Positions 7,985-14,789 of a stretch of 33,075 nucleotides of DNA are shown piece by piece. The first letter of the stretch is position 1. Each line of letters begins with the position of its first letter. The stretch spans positions 1-33,075 of the forward strand of contig JALFAQ010000050.1 of NCBI GenBank assembly GCA_022772305.1. Direction: 5' to 3'. The notes beneath the pieces were generated by a model, which had not been told where the DNA came from, ran no database searches, and saw only the letters and a program-made list of their open reading frames with translations. The position numbers and the translations under genes are program-made. The stretch is from Corynebacterium glucuronolyticum (GTDB lineage: Bacteria > Actinomycetota > Actinomycetes > Mycobacteriales > Mycobacteriaceae).

Positions 7985-9523
7985 ATGCCGAATCCTCATG
8001 AAGTAGTTACACGCCGCGCGCTTGCGGTGTGGATGTCCGCCGTCATCGTCTACATCATCGCCATCACCGGGCGCACCAGCTTCGGCGTCGCCGGGGTGGA
8101 GGCTCTTGACAGATTCCAGGTAGATGCCTCCCACATCGCCGTGTTCACCGCAGTCCAGGTGGGCACCTATGCGCTTTCACAGATCCCCGCAGGCCTGCTC
8201 ATCGATAAGTTTGGCCCCCGCAAGCTGCTCGTGTACGGCGCCCTTATCATGGCCTTTGGCCAGTTGCTTCTCGGTTTCACCACCGTCTACGGGGTGGCTA
8301 TTTTCGCCCGCATCCTCATTGGCATGGGCGATGCCACGGCGTTCCTGTCCGTCATGCGCATCCTCCCCTATTGGATTCCGCTACATAAGTCCCCAATGTT
8401 CACCCAGCTCACCTCCTCCCTCGGCCAGCTGGGCCAGTTCCTCTCGGCGATTCCGTTCCTCACCCTGTTGCACTGGACCGGGTGGACCCCGGCGTTCGTC
8501 ACCCTCGGTGCCGGCGGTGTCCTTGTCGCCCTGGCTGCTCGTGTGGCCGTCGCAGATAGCCCGGAGGCGGATGCTGCCATGGAGGAAATGCGTCACGCAC
8601 GACGGGAGAAGGAAGAGCAGGTTAAGGAGCTTCGCCACCAGCGCGCCGAGGCCGCTAAGCGGGAACGCGCTGGCCTCCCGCCTGCCAAGAAGGCCACGGT
8701 CGTGGCACACCAGGTGGCTGAGCGTGCCGATGGCCAGCGTCGCGCCGTTTTGCGGGGCGCGCGGAAGTTCTTCCTCCCGCTCGTCGCCCTTACCCGCTTG
8801 CAGGAGGACGAAAAGCGTGGACGGCACGGCCACGACACGATTGCTGCCATCAAAGCCGTGGCGAAGAACCCCATCGTGTGGCTCGCCTTCCTCATCCACG
8901 CCACGTGCATGACCCCGGTCATTACGTTCACCCTTCTGTGGGGCCTGCCCATGATGACGCAAGGCATGGGGCTTTCCCCCACCGTTGCCGGCCTCGTGCT
9001 CACCGTGAACACGATCGTCAGCTTCGCCATCGGCCCCTTCCACGGGTTCGTCTCCTCCCGCCTGGGCAGGCGCCGTGATATCGCCGCCTTCGTTTTTGCC
9101 CTTGGTTTGGGGCTCACGTGGGTGATCTTCTTCTGGACGGATAAACCACGCGGCCTTGTCGCCGTCATCGTCGCCCTCGTGTGCATGTCCGTCCTCACCC
9201 CGGCCGCGAACTACGGTTTCGATTTCGTACGCGAGGAGCTTCCCCACAACGTCGTGGCGACAGGCACCGGTTTTGCCAACATGGGTGGATTCATCTTCGG
9301 CATGATCGCCTCCCAGGGCATGGGTATCCTGCTGGATATTTCAGCCGACTCCACGACGTATTCTTGGGCTGATTTCCAGTTCGGCTGGCGCGCAGTAACG
9401 GCCACGTGGTTCGCGGGGCTCGTCTTCATCGCTCTCCTGCGTACCGGAATCTTCCTGGCTTCTCGACACAGCCCGGCAGAACCGCGCCGTGTGCGCATCG
9501 TCGACACGTCCGAGGACGACTAG
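7985..9523 (+). CDS. Major facilitator superfamily transporter with charged central loop
   Basis: A 512-residue MFS permease with two sets of about six membrane segments. The loop 2-3 motif appears as GLLIDKFGPRKLL (~71-83) and a second copy as SSRLGRRRDIAAF in the second half. The central cytoplasmic loop (roughly residues 190-290) is long, strongly charged and likely coiled-coil (many E, R, K and A). The ATG at 7985 is chosen because AAGGTG lies 6-12 nt upstream and because hydrophobic sequence begins soon after; upstream in-frame codons overlap the NUDIX promoter. Substrate unknown. A terminator follows at 9555. Confidence 0.9.
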   Translation: MPNPHEVVTRRALAVWMSAVIVYIIAITGRTSFGVAGVEALDRFQVDASHIAVFTAVQVGTYALSQIPAGLLIDKFGPRKLLVYGALIMAFGQLLLGFTTVYGVAIFARILIGMGDATAFLSVMRILPYWIPLHKSPMFTQLTSSLGQLGQFLSAIPFLTLLHWTGWTPAFVTLGAGGVLVALAARVAVADSPEADAAMEEMRHARREKEEQVKELRHQRAEAAKRERAGLPPAKKATVVAHQVAERADGQRRAVLRGARKFFLPLVALTRLQEDEKRGRHGHDTIAAIKAVAKNPIVWLAFLIHATCMTPVITFTLLWGLPMMTQGMGLSPTVAGLVLTVNTIVSFAIGPFHGFVSSRLGRRRDIAAFVFALGLGLTWVIFFWTDKPRGLVAVIVALVCMSVLTPAANYGFDFVREELPHNVVATGTGFANMGGFIFGMIASQGMGILLDISADSTTYSWADFQFGWRAVTATWFAGLVFIALLRTGIFLASRHSPAEPRRVRIVDTSEDD

Positions 9524-9554
9524 TTTCCCCTTTCTTACCATTTCTTAAGATTCG

Positions 9555-9590
9555 CCGCCGCCTTGTCCCTACCTGCGGCGGTTCTTCTTA
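9555..9590 (+). terminator. Rho-independent terminator after the MFS gene
   Basis: CCGCCGC (9555-9561) pairs with GCGGCGG (9575-9581) across a 13-nt loop and is followed by TTCTTCTT. It lies 31 bp after the MFS stop codon. Confidence 0.75.
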
Positions 9591-10056
9591 TTCAACAAAG
9601 CTAAATTGGTTCAGCACCATGGAGTAACTTGCACACCACCTTTCAAAGCAGTAGCACAGTCCAACTATGCAAACGTTGCTGGACACAGGCATGAGTTGCG
9701 ACTCAACCAATCGGAATTACCGCCCGTTAGGCCACCCCCGTTGCCCACCCCCGTTTAATCTGATATTTTTTACTTTCCTATGCAAAATTTGGAACTTTCG
9801 TTCCCTGGCCACAACCCCAATAACCTCGGAATTGTCCGAAAGTTCCTTAGATTTCTTAAGCTTTTCACCATCAGCGAAATTTTCTACCTTGTAGCTTTTT
9901 GTTAACTTACCGCCAAAAACTCTTGAATGGCCACTTTTGCTGGTCTAGATTTAATATCGTTGCCAGCCGGCAGTCAGGCGTTACACATACCTTCCATTCG
10001 GCATGGCTTTCCATCCTTTCCTTTTCCGAAACCGCTACTCTTATCAGGAGATACAC
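9591..10056 (+). promoter_or_regulatory. Long AT-rich leader/promoter region of the secreted protein, with nested inverted repeats
   Basis: No gene is supported here. A perfect 10-bp inverted repeat, GGAACTTTCG (9791-9800) and CGAAAGTTCC (9837-9846), encloses 36 nt. The left arm can instead pair locally as GGAAC-TTTC-GTTCC (9791-9804), so two structures exclude each other. The region is clearly richer in A+T than its flanks. A Shine-Dalgarno AGGAGA sits 5-10 nt before the ATG at 10057. Confidence 0.5.
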
Positions 10057-11481
10057 ATGAAGTTCACCAAGATTGCAGCTTCCTTTATGACTGCAGCAAT
10101 GGTTGCTGGCGTGTCCACCACGGCAGGCGCCGCCACCATCCGCGACGACTACAACGAGACCCCGAAGATCAACCCGGAACTCCCCATCGTTCACACGTTC
10201 CACGGTTCCGATCACATCAAGGCCAACATCCTCAACCCGCACCCGGTGTGCAACCCCTGGGAGGATTACCGCACGGTCCTGTACAAGGCTAAGGACAACT
10301 TCACCCCGGCAGGCACCATCTCTGCTACCAACCAGACCGACAAGGACATCCCGCTGTCCCAGTCCCTATCCATGAACCAGTCCATCTCCCTGAACGTCAA
10401 GGGCGATCGCACCATGAGCACCTCCATGAACATCGGTGGCGGCTACAGCAAGGATGGCGGCTCCATCTCCAACGGCATCACGATGTCCCTCTCCCAGTCC
10501 CTGGGAGCATCCGCTTCCTACAGCATCAGCTGGAACCAGGGCCAGGAAATCGGACCCTACAACATTGGCCCCGGCCAGACCGGTGAGGCTACCTACGGCT
10601 TCCGTACCATCACCATGGAAGGCACGCAGCAGTACTGCAAGCCGAACGGCACCTGGTCCACCCCGACCCTCTGGGCTGCCCTTGCTCCTATCAAAAAGGA
10701 AATCAAGGTTAAGACCTACTCCACCGCTGCCGGCTCCCACGACGCTGTTGCCGACAACAAGGTTGACCACGTTCTCAACGAGGACCTCGACAACAACACC
10801 GAGCCCACCGTTGAAGAGAACACCACCGTCGATGCCGGCGACGTTGTCGGCGATGACTCCGCTGTAGACGAGAACAAGGTTGTCGAGCCCGTCGAGACCG
10901 AGGAAATCGTCTCCGGTGACGAGGCTGAGAACAAGATGGCCGAGGAGGATGCCAAGGCTACAGAAGCCAAGGATCCGTCCGAGACTGCTACTACCTCCAA
11001 CGAGTATGAGCTCACCCCTCGTCTCACCACCGTTAAGGCAACCGGCTTCTCCGGTGCCGTCGCTCTTCGCCTGAAGAACACCGGCACCAAGCGCTACGAG
11101 CCCGACTTCCCTTACACCACTTTCCGCATCGAAGTTAAGACCACTGCTAAGCCCGGCGACTACCTCTACGGCGTTGACCGCTTCATGACGGCTGGCTGGT
11201 TCAACGGTGCTTACACCCGCGACCTCGGTTTCGACCGCGATCGCTCCGTCCGCACCTTCGAGGTCACCCTCTCCAACCCGATTGAGCCCGGCGAGGAAGT
11301 CCTCGTTTCCAACATTCACTTCGGTGACGGCCTCATCCGTGGCCACCGCATGACCAACTCCATCACGGTCACCCAGACCGGCGGCCACAAGGGCGATGCC
11401 AACGTCGAGAACGGCACCGAGTTCGACTCTGCCGACATCACCACGACCGACACCGGCCGTAAGCTCGAGGGCATCTTCTAA
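10057..11481 (+). CDS. Secreted two-domain protein with aerolysin/ETX-MTX2-like N-terminal half
   Basis: A 474-residue exported protein. The Sec signal peptide ends TTAGA|AT (cleavage after A25). The N-terminal domain (about 30-220) has C65 and C194, possibly disulfide-bonded, and a Ser/Thr-rich alternating stretch (99-160: 'LSQSLSMNQSISLNV', 'SNGITMSLSQSLGASASYSI'). It is followed by 'QEIGPYNIGPGQTGEATYGF'. This order, 'NxT', polar amphipathic strands, then a Pro-Gly turn, resembles ETX/MTX2-type beta-pore proteins. An acidic linker (228-315, rich in E, D, V, A) leads to a C-terminal beta domain (~325-450). There is no LPXTG motif despite a sortase gene nearby. The codon bias is that of a highly expressed gene. 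Family assignment is my inference from pattern; it could also be an adhesin or structural surface protein. Confidence 0.7.
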   Translation: MKFTKIAASFMTAAMVAGVSTTAGAATIRDDYNETPKINPELPIVHTFHGSDHIKANILNPHPVCNPWEDYRTVLYKAKDNFTPAGTISATNQTDKDIPLSQSLSMNQSISLNVKGDRTMSTSMNIGGGYSKDGGSISNGITMSLSQSLGASASYSISWNQGQEIGPYNIGPGQTGEATYGFRTITMEGTQQYCKPNGTWSTPTLWAALAPIKKEIKVKTYSTAAGSHDAVADNKVDHVLNEDLDNNTEPTVEENTTVDAGDVVGDDSAVDENKVVEPVETEEIVSGDEAENKMAEEDAKATEAKDPSETATTSNEYELTPRLTTVKATGFSGAVALRLKNTGTKRYEPDFPYTTFRIEVKTTAKPGDYLYGVDRFMTAGWFNGAYTRDLGFDRDRSVRTFEVTLSNPIEPGEEVLVSNIHFGDGLIRGHRMTNSITVTQTGGHKGDANVENGTEFDSADITTTDTGRKLEGIF

Positions 11482-11501
11482 ATAGAGATACCTCCTCTAT
11501 C

Positions 11502-11541
11502 AAAGGAGAGACAGAACCTGGTTCTGTCTCTCCTTTTCTTT
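11502..11541 (+). terminator. Strong terminator after the secreted-protein gene
   Basis: AAAGGAGAGACAGAACC (11502-11518) pairs perfectly with GGTTCTGTCTCTCCTTT (11520-11536), followed by TCTTTT. It begins 20 bp after the stop codon. Confidence 0.92.
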
Positions 11542-12049
11542 TACCCACGTTGTGCCCGGTTGGCGAGAAAACGACATCAGACCTTCTCAGAAAAGCGCCC
11601 AAACGGGGTTATCGGAACCTTTCGTCCGGTCTTTATCAAATCGTTACATTTTGAGGTTTTGCAACGAAAATTTTAAGCAACATACTTCATATAGCACCCA
11701 CCGCCTCCACACAAACAACCCCCTAACTGGCCTTTTAACCAGCAACCATCACCCGCTTACTATCGCCAGTAAGCTAACTACCTTTTATATTTAGATTGTT
11801 TCCTATAGAGTGAAAGTCTTTATTACAGGAAGGTTAACCACTGCGCTTCACCGGTAGGTACGACGCCCCCCGACTGGCTTGCACATTTTTCCTTACACTC
11901 GGCCGTAGTGTCGCACAGGTTGCGGGACATCATTTAAGGCAGCCAGCATTCTCACCACCCGCCGGTTTTCTTCCAAAAATTATCGTGATCGGCATCTTTC
12001 ACCGGTTAATGGCAGTTTTGTGCTCCCCTTATTAGGAAAGGTGTCTAAG
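11542..12049. other. Gene-poor AT-rich stretch
   Basis: About 500 bp without a supported gene. An 80-codon frame at 11552-11794 has no ribosome binding site and unusual amino acid use. The right end should hold the old promoter of the decayed PRC-barrel gene, but I could not place it confidently. Confidence 0.4.
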
Positions 12050-12390
12050 AAAGGATTAGTAGAACCTGACGGACAAGAGGAATATCCAGGATCTCCTGAA
12101 CGCCACCGCTTTCGACGCTCAGGGCGAGAAGCTCGGCAAGATCAACAACCTTTTCGTTGATGACAAGACCGGTCTGTTCGGCATGAGCTCCAACCTGGTT
12201 CCGCCCCGTGGCCACCGTTACGCTCCACGAGGACAAGGTCAACGTGACCAAGGAGTCCGTCCCGGTCGAGCGCGTGTCCCTCGGCACCGAGCAGGTCCAG
12301 GAGACCCGCACTGTGACCGACACCGTCAAGCACGACGAGATCGACACCAAGGGCGTTGACGGCCTCACCGACCCGAAGGCTGACAAGTAG
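12050..12390 (+). pseudogene. Decayed PRC-barrel / DUF2382 protein gene
   Basis: Two pieces of one gene survive in different frames. The first (from 12063, 'NLTDKRNIQDLLNATAFDA') is the start of a PRC-barrel domain and runs to about 'LVPPRGHR' near 12218. The second (12208-12390, 'VTLHEDKVNVTKESVPVER' onward) is the last repeat of a DUF2382 domain. The rest of the PRC barrel and most of DUF2382, usually well over 100 residues, are missing at a frameshifted junction around 12207-12225. The start codon is also lost: AAAGGA is followed by TTAGTAG then AAC CTG, as if one T of an ATG had been deleted. Intact relatives are stress-associated cytoplasmic proteins. An intact short PRC-barrel gene lies at 13212. 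Confidence 0.8.
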
Positions 12391-12440
12391 GATTAACCTC
12401 CACTTCTAGCTAGGTGGCTGCACACCACGACAGTCCGGGT

Positions 12441-12446
12441 TACACT
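12441..12446 (+). promoter_or_regulatory. -10 element of a likely leaderless sortase transcript
   Basis: TACACT ends 7 nt before the GTG at 12454, placing the transcription start at or beside the start codon. No usable Shine-Dalgarno precedes that GTG (CAAGG is too close). Confidence 0.4.
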
Positions 12447-12453
12447 ACAAGGT

Positions 12454-13185
12454 GTGTTACGGGGGTTCAGAAGACTCGGGCCAAAGGCCCGCAAAAGAAA
12501 GATCCGCGCCTACGCCCGCGAGGCAGGTCTCGTCCTGTTTGTCATCGTCCTTTCCTATGCTGTGCTGTCCTTATCCACGGTGAAAAATCATGCGGCCTCT
12601 CCACCTTCAGCTCCGGTGGTACTGGAGGCATCACCGTCCGTTCCATCGCCGCCACCGCCCACCACACTGTCTGACACCGGGCGCTTGTTCCTCGACGGCC
12701 CCGCGCCGGTATCCACTGCCATCTACTCCCCCACCCCCATTTCCGACCCGCTAAAACCTCAGGCCGACGGCCTCAACGATGTCCAGTGGGTCGACGGTCT
12801 CGGAGTTCCTCCTTCACGTTCCGCCTCGGGGACAGTGTTCCTTGTCGGACATTCATGGTCCGGCACCGGCTACGCACTCAACACGCTGTCGCAGTTTGTC
12901 ACCGCACGGACCGACTTCTCCGCGCCTACGACCCGCCTGCCGTCTCGCGGCGTTCAGGGCTCCACACTCACACTTGTCGACGACTCCGGGGTCACCGCCA
13001 GTTGGACAATCGACAACGCGTTTCTCATCGCCAAGCAGGACATGGAGCGAGATGGCGACATCTTCGATCCCGCCCCGCCGGGGCGGGTCGTTCTCATCAC
13101 ATGCGCGATAACGGCAGACAAAGACTTGGATTACAACGTCGTCCTCATCGGACACCGCCATAACGGTACAATGCCAGGTAGATAA
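12454..13185 (+). CDS. Sortase-family transpeptidase, single-pass membrane protein
   Basis: A 243-residue protein with a basic N-terminus, one membrane segment (about 24-42), a Pro/Ser-rich stalk (49-105) and a C-terminal sortase domain. The catalytic triad is visible: H133 in FLVGHSW, C217 in VVLITCA (the TLxTC-like motif) and R235 in NVVLIGHR. Sortases cleave a sorting signal and join surface proteins to a nucleophile. No sorting-signal protein or pilin gene lies nearby, so this is an isolated, probably class E/F-like or housekeeping sortase; the class is not certain. Start GTG is supported by position relative to the -10 and the positively charged N-terminus. Confidence 0.85.
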   Translation: MLRGFRRLGPKARKRKIRAYAREAGLVLFVIVLSYAVLSLSTVKNHAASPPSAPVVLEASPSVPSPPPPTTLSDTGRLFLDGPAPVSTAIYSPTPISDPLKPQADGLNDVQWVDGLGVPPSRSASGTVFLVGHSWSGTGYALNTLSQFVTARTDFSAPTTRLPSRGVQGSTLTLVDDSGVTASWTIDNAFLIAKQDMERDGDIFDPAPPGRVVLITCAITADKDLDYNVVLIGHRHNGTMPGR

Positions 13186-13211
13186 ACCCCCTGTGATGGA
13201 AAGGACTCTTC

Positions 13212-13592
13212 GTGGGCAAACCCGACGTGCTTCAGCAGCTTTTGCGTGCAACTGTTGTCGATAGCCAGGGCAAGAAGGTGGGCAAGGTCCGCGAGGTCTA
13301 CGTCGACGATGACACCAAGGAGCCCAGCTTCGTCGAAGCCTTTCGTGGCTTCCTCCAGATGGATTCCGCGTTCATCCCACTCCTGGGCTACCGCCTGGAG
13401 GACAAGAAGCTGACGGTGAACTACCCCCTCGAATTGATCGATTCTGCGCCGGTAGAAAAGATCGGCAAGTCGCTATCCACGGACTACCAGAACTCCTTGT
13501 ACAAGCACTACAAGGTGATTGGCCACGAGGAAGAGGAGCCTTCGGCCTCCCACAAGGTCGATCTAGAGGCCTTCAATAATGATGTCAGCTGA
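13212..13592 (+). CDS. Short PRC-barrel domain protein
   Basis: A 126-residue protein consisting of a PRC-barrel domain: 'LLRATVVDSQGKKVGKVREVYVDD' (10-33), then 'PSFVEAFRGFLQMDSAFIPLLGYRLEDKKLTVNYPLELI', and a short charged tail. It starts with GTG, preceded by GGAAAGGA 7 nt upstream. PRC barrels occur in RimM, photosynthetic reaction centre H subunit and stress proteins; no specific role is known here. It is an intact paralogue of the decayed PRC/DUF2382 gene upstream. Its 3' end overlaps the convergent ATPase gene by 30 bp. Confidence 0.8.
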   Translation: MGKPDVLQQLLRATVVDSQGKKVGKVREVYVDDDTKEPSFVEAFRGFLQMDSAFIPLLGYRLEDKKLTVNYPLELIDSAPVEKIGKSLSTDYQNSLYKHYKVIGHEEEEPSASHKVDLEAFNNDVS

Positions 13593-14279
13593 GCCAATCG
13601 GATCAGCGAGAAACTCCCGCGTCGCCTGCACCATCTCCGTGTCCTCATAGTCGGTGGGTACAATCCCCTCTTCTTTCACGGTGACGATGTTCGCGCCCGG
13701 TATGCCAGCGATAATCGGCGAGTGGGTGGCAACAATAAACTGACTGCCGTCGCGGGCGGCCAGCGCGATCATTCCCATGACTGCCATCTGGCTGACGGGA
13801 GATAGCCCTGCTTCCGGCTCGTCAAAGATGAACAGTCCGCGTTCTTTAAAAGCCTCCTCCAACACATTCAGCACCGTCTCCCCATGGGAGTGTCGGTGCG
13901 CCCCGGCATAGGTTGGGCTCCGATCCATTTTTGTGATCTGGTTGTAGTGTGTCTCTGCACGGAGGAAATAGCCAGCTCGCGGATTTTCCGAGCGGCTGAC
14001 ACGTAGAAGCTCGTGGAGAGCGGAGTGCGTCTGTGTACCCGTTTCACTAAACTTCCGCGCCTCTAAAAAGCCTCCGTCAGGGTTGAAGCGCATCGCCACG
14101 GCGAGCGCTTCCAGCAGCGTTGACTTCCCCGCCCCGTTATTCCCCACAAGGATTGTAACCGGCTTGGAAAACGCCAGTGGGCTCCTGCTCAGCGCCCGAA
14201 AGACGGGAAGACGAGCAACATATCCCAAATCGACCGGTGACCCCTTAGCGGTCTCGATCTGAACTTTCCGGACGAACAC
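13563..14279 (-). CDS. AAA/ABC-like predicted ATPase (AAA_23/OLD-like class)
   Basis: A 238-residue soluble ATPase. Walker A is GNNGAGKST (46-54), a short signature-like SHGE is at 131-134, Walker B is LFIFDEPEAGLS (149-160) and the H-loop is ATHSP (His186). The arrangement is that of SMC/Rad50-type and OLD-type ATPases with no coiled coil and no nuclease domain fused. The GTG start directly follows the stop codon of the upstream small gene, so translation is probably coupled. The cellular function is unknown; such stand-alone ATPases appear in both housekeeping and defence settings. Confidence 0.8.
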   Translation of the reverse strand: MFVRKVQIETAKGSPVDLGYVARLPVFRALSRSPLAFSKPVTILVGNNGAGKSTLLEALAVAMRFNPDGGFLEARKFSETGTQTHSALHELLRVSRSENPRAGYFLRAETHYNQITKMDRSPTYAGAHRHSHGETVLNVLEEAFKERGLFIFDEPEAGLSPVSQMAVMGMIALAARDGSQFIVATHSPIIAGIPGANIVTVKEEGIVPTDYEDTEMVQATREFLADPIGSADIIIEGL

Positions 14280-14579
14280 CTATTTGTTGTTATTCAAAAT
14301 CGTGTCGGTGATTACCTGTCGCACGGCATCCTTCAGCGGGCCGGCATCGAACTGCAGGGGTGACGGAACCGGTTCGCCCTCCACCACATGATGCGGCTGA
14401 GCGTGGTGAGCATGCCGTACAGGGGCAGAAGAGCTCGGCTCGACGGTGAGGGTGAGGGTCGAACCCTGGAGCCGTACGCGCGCATCGGCGGTGACCCCAG
14501 ACGAGCGGGCGGCGTCGACAAGCGAAGACAGATCCGCAAACGTTGCGTCATCGAGGTTAATCGAGAATGTCAGTGCCAT
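14280..14579 (-). CDS. Small protein with His-rich segment, partner of the ATPase
   Basis: A 99-residue protein (MALTFSINLDDATFADL start). The first ~48 residues look like an alpha/beta unit ('ADARVRLQGSTLTLTVEP'). A His-rich linker follows (H56, H58, H59, H63, H64), then a short helix ending ILNNNK. ATG 14579 is preferred over an upstream in-frame ATG that lies in a GC hairpin. Its stop abuts the GTG of the ATPase gene, making a two-gene unit. I do not recognise a named family. Confidence 0.6.
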   Translation of the reverse strand: MALTFSINLDDATFADLSSLVDAARSSGVTADARVRLQGSTLTLTVEPSSSAPVRHAHHAQPHHVVEGEPVPSPLQFDAGPLKDAVRQVITDTILNNNK

Positions 14580-14684
14580 GATTCCGAGTATACAGCCCCC
14601 AAAAAGGGGCACCGATTAATGAGATCAAGGTAACACTAATAAATCAATATATCCCAGAACACACCAGCACATTCGTCCAACGAC

Positions 14685-14700
14685 CTACTACATGTAGTGT
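14685..14700. promoter_or_regulatory. NrdR box upstream of nrdD
   Basis: CTACTACATGTAGTGT matches the palindromic NrdR consensus (ACACTAYATRTAGTGT) at 14 of 16 positions. NrdR is the Zn/ATP-cone repressor of ribonucleotide reductase genes, and the site lies 90 bp before nrdD. Confidence 0.7.
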
Positions 14701-14715
14701 TTATCGTTTTCCATT

Positions 14716-14731
14716 TATCTATATTTGGTAC
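14716..14731. promoter_or_regulatory. Possible second, degenerate NrdR box
   Basis: TATCTATATTTGGTAC keeps the core of the NrdR consensus (9 of 16 positions). It is displaced by exactly 31 bp, three helical turns, from the strong box; paired boxes at this spacing are characteristic of NrdR targets. Confidence 0.45.
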
Positions 14732-14789
14732 CACCTCAACCAATGGTTGGACTTACGCTCATGTAATTACTGGCTTAAGATTCCTAGGT

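Noticed and set aside
11552..11794. 80-codon plus-strand frame in the AT-rich gap
   Set aside because: No ribosome binding site; Asn/His/Thr-rich sequence unlike the genome's proteins.
14594..14609. GCCCCC-AAAAA-GGGGC hairpin as a terminator
   Set aside because: No T-tract on either strand, and it lies in the 5' region of the minus-strand gene rather than after a gene.
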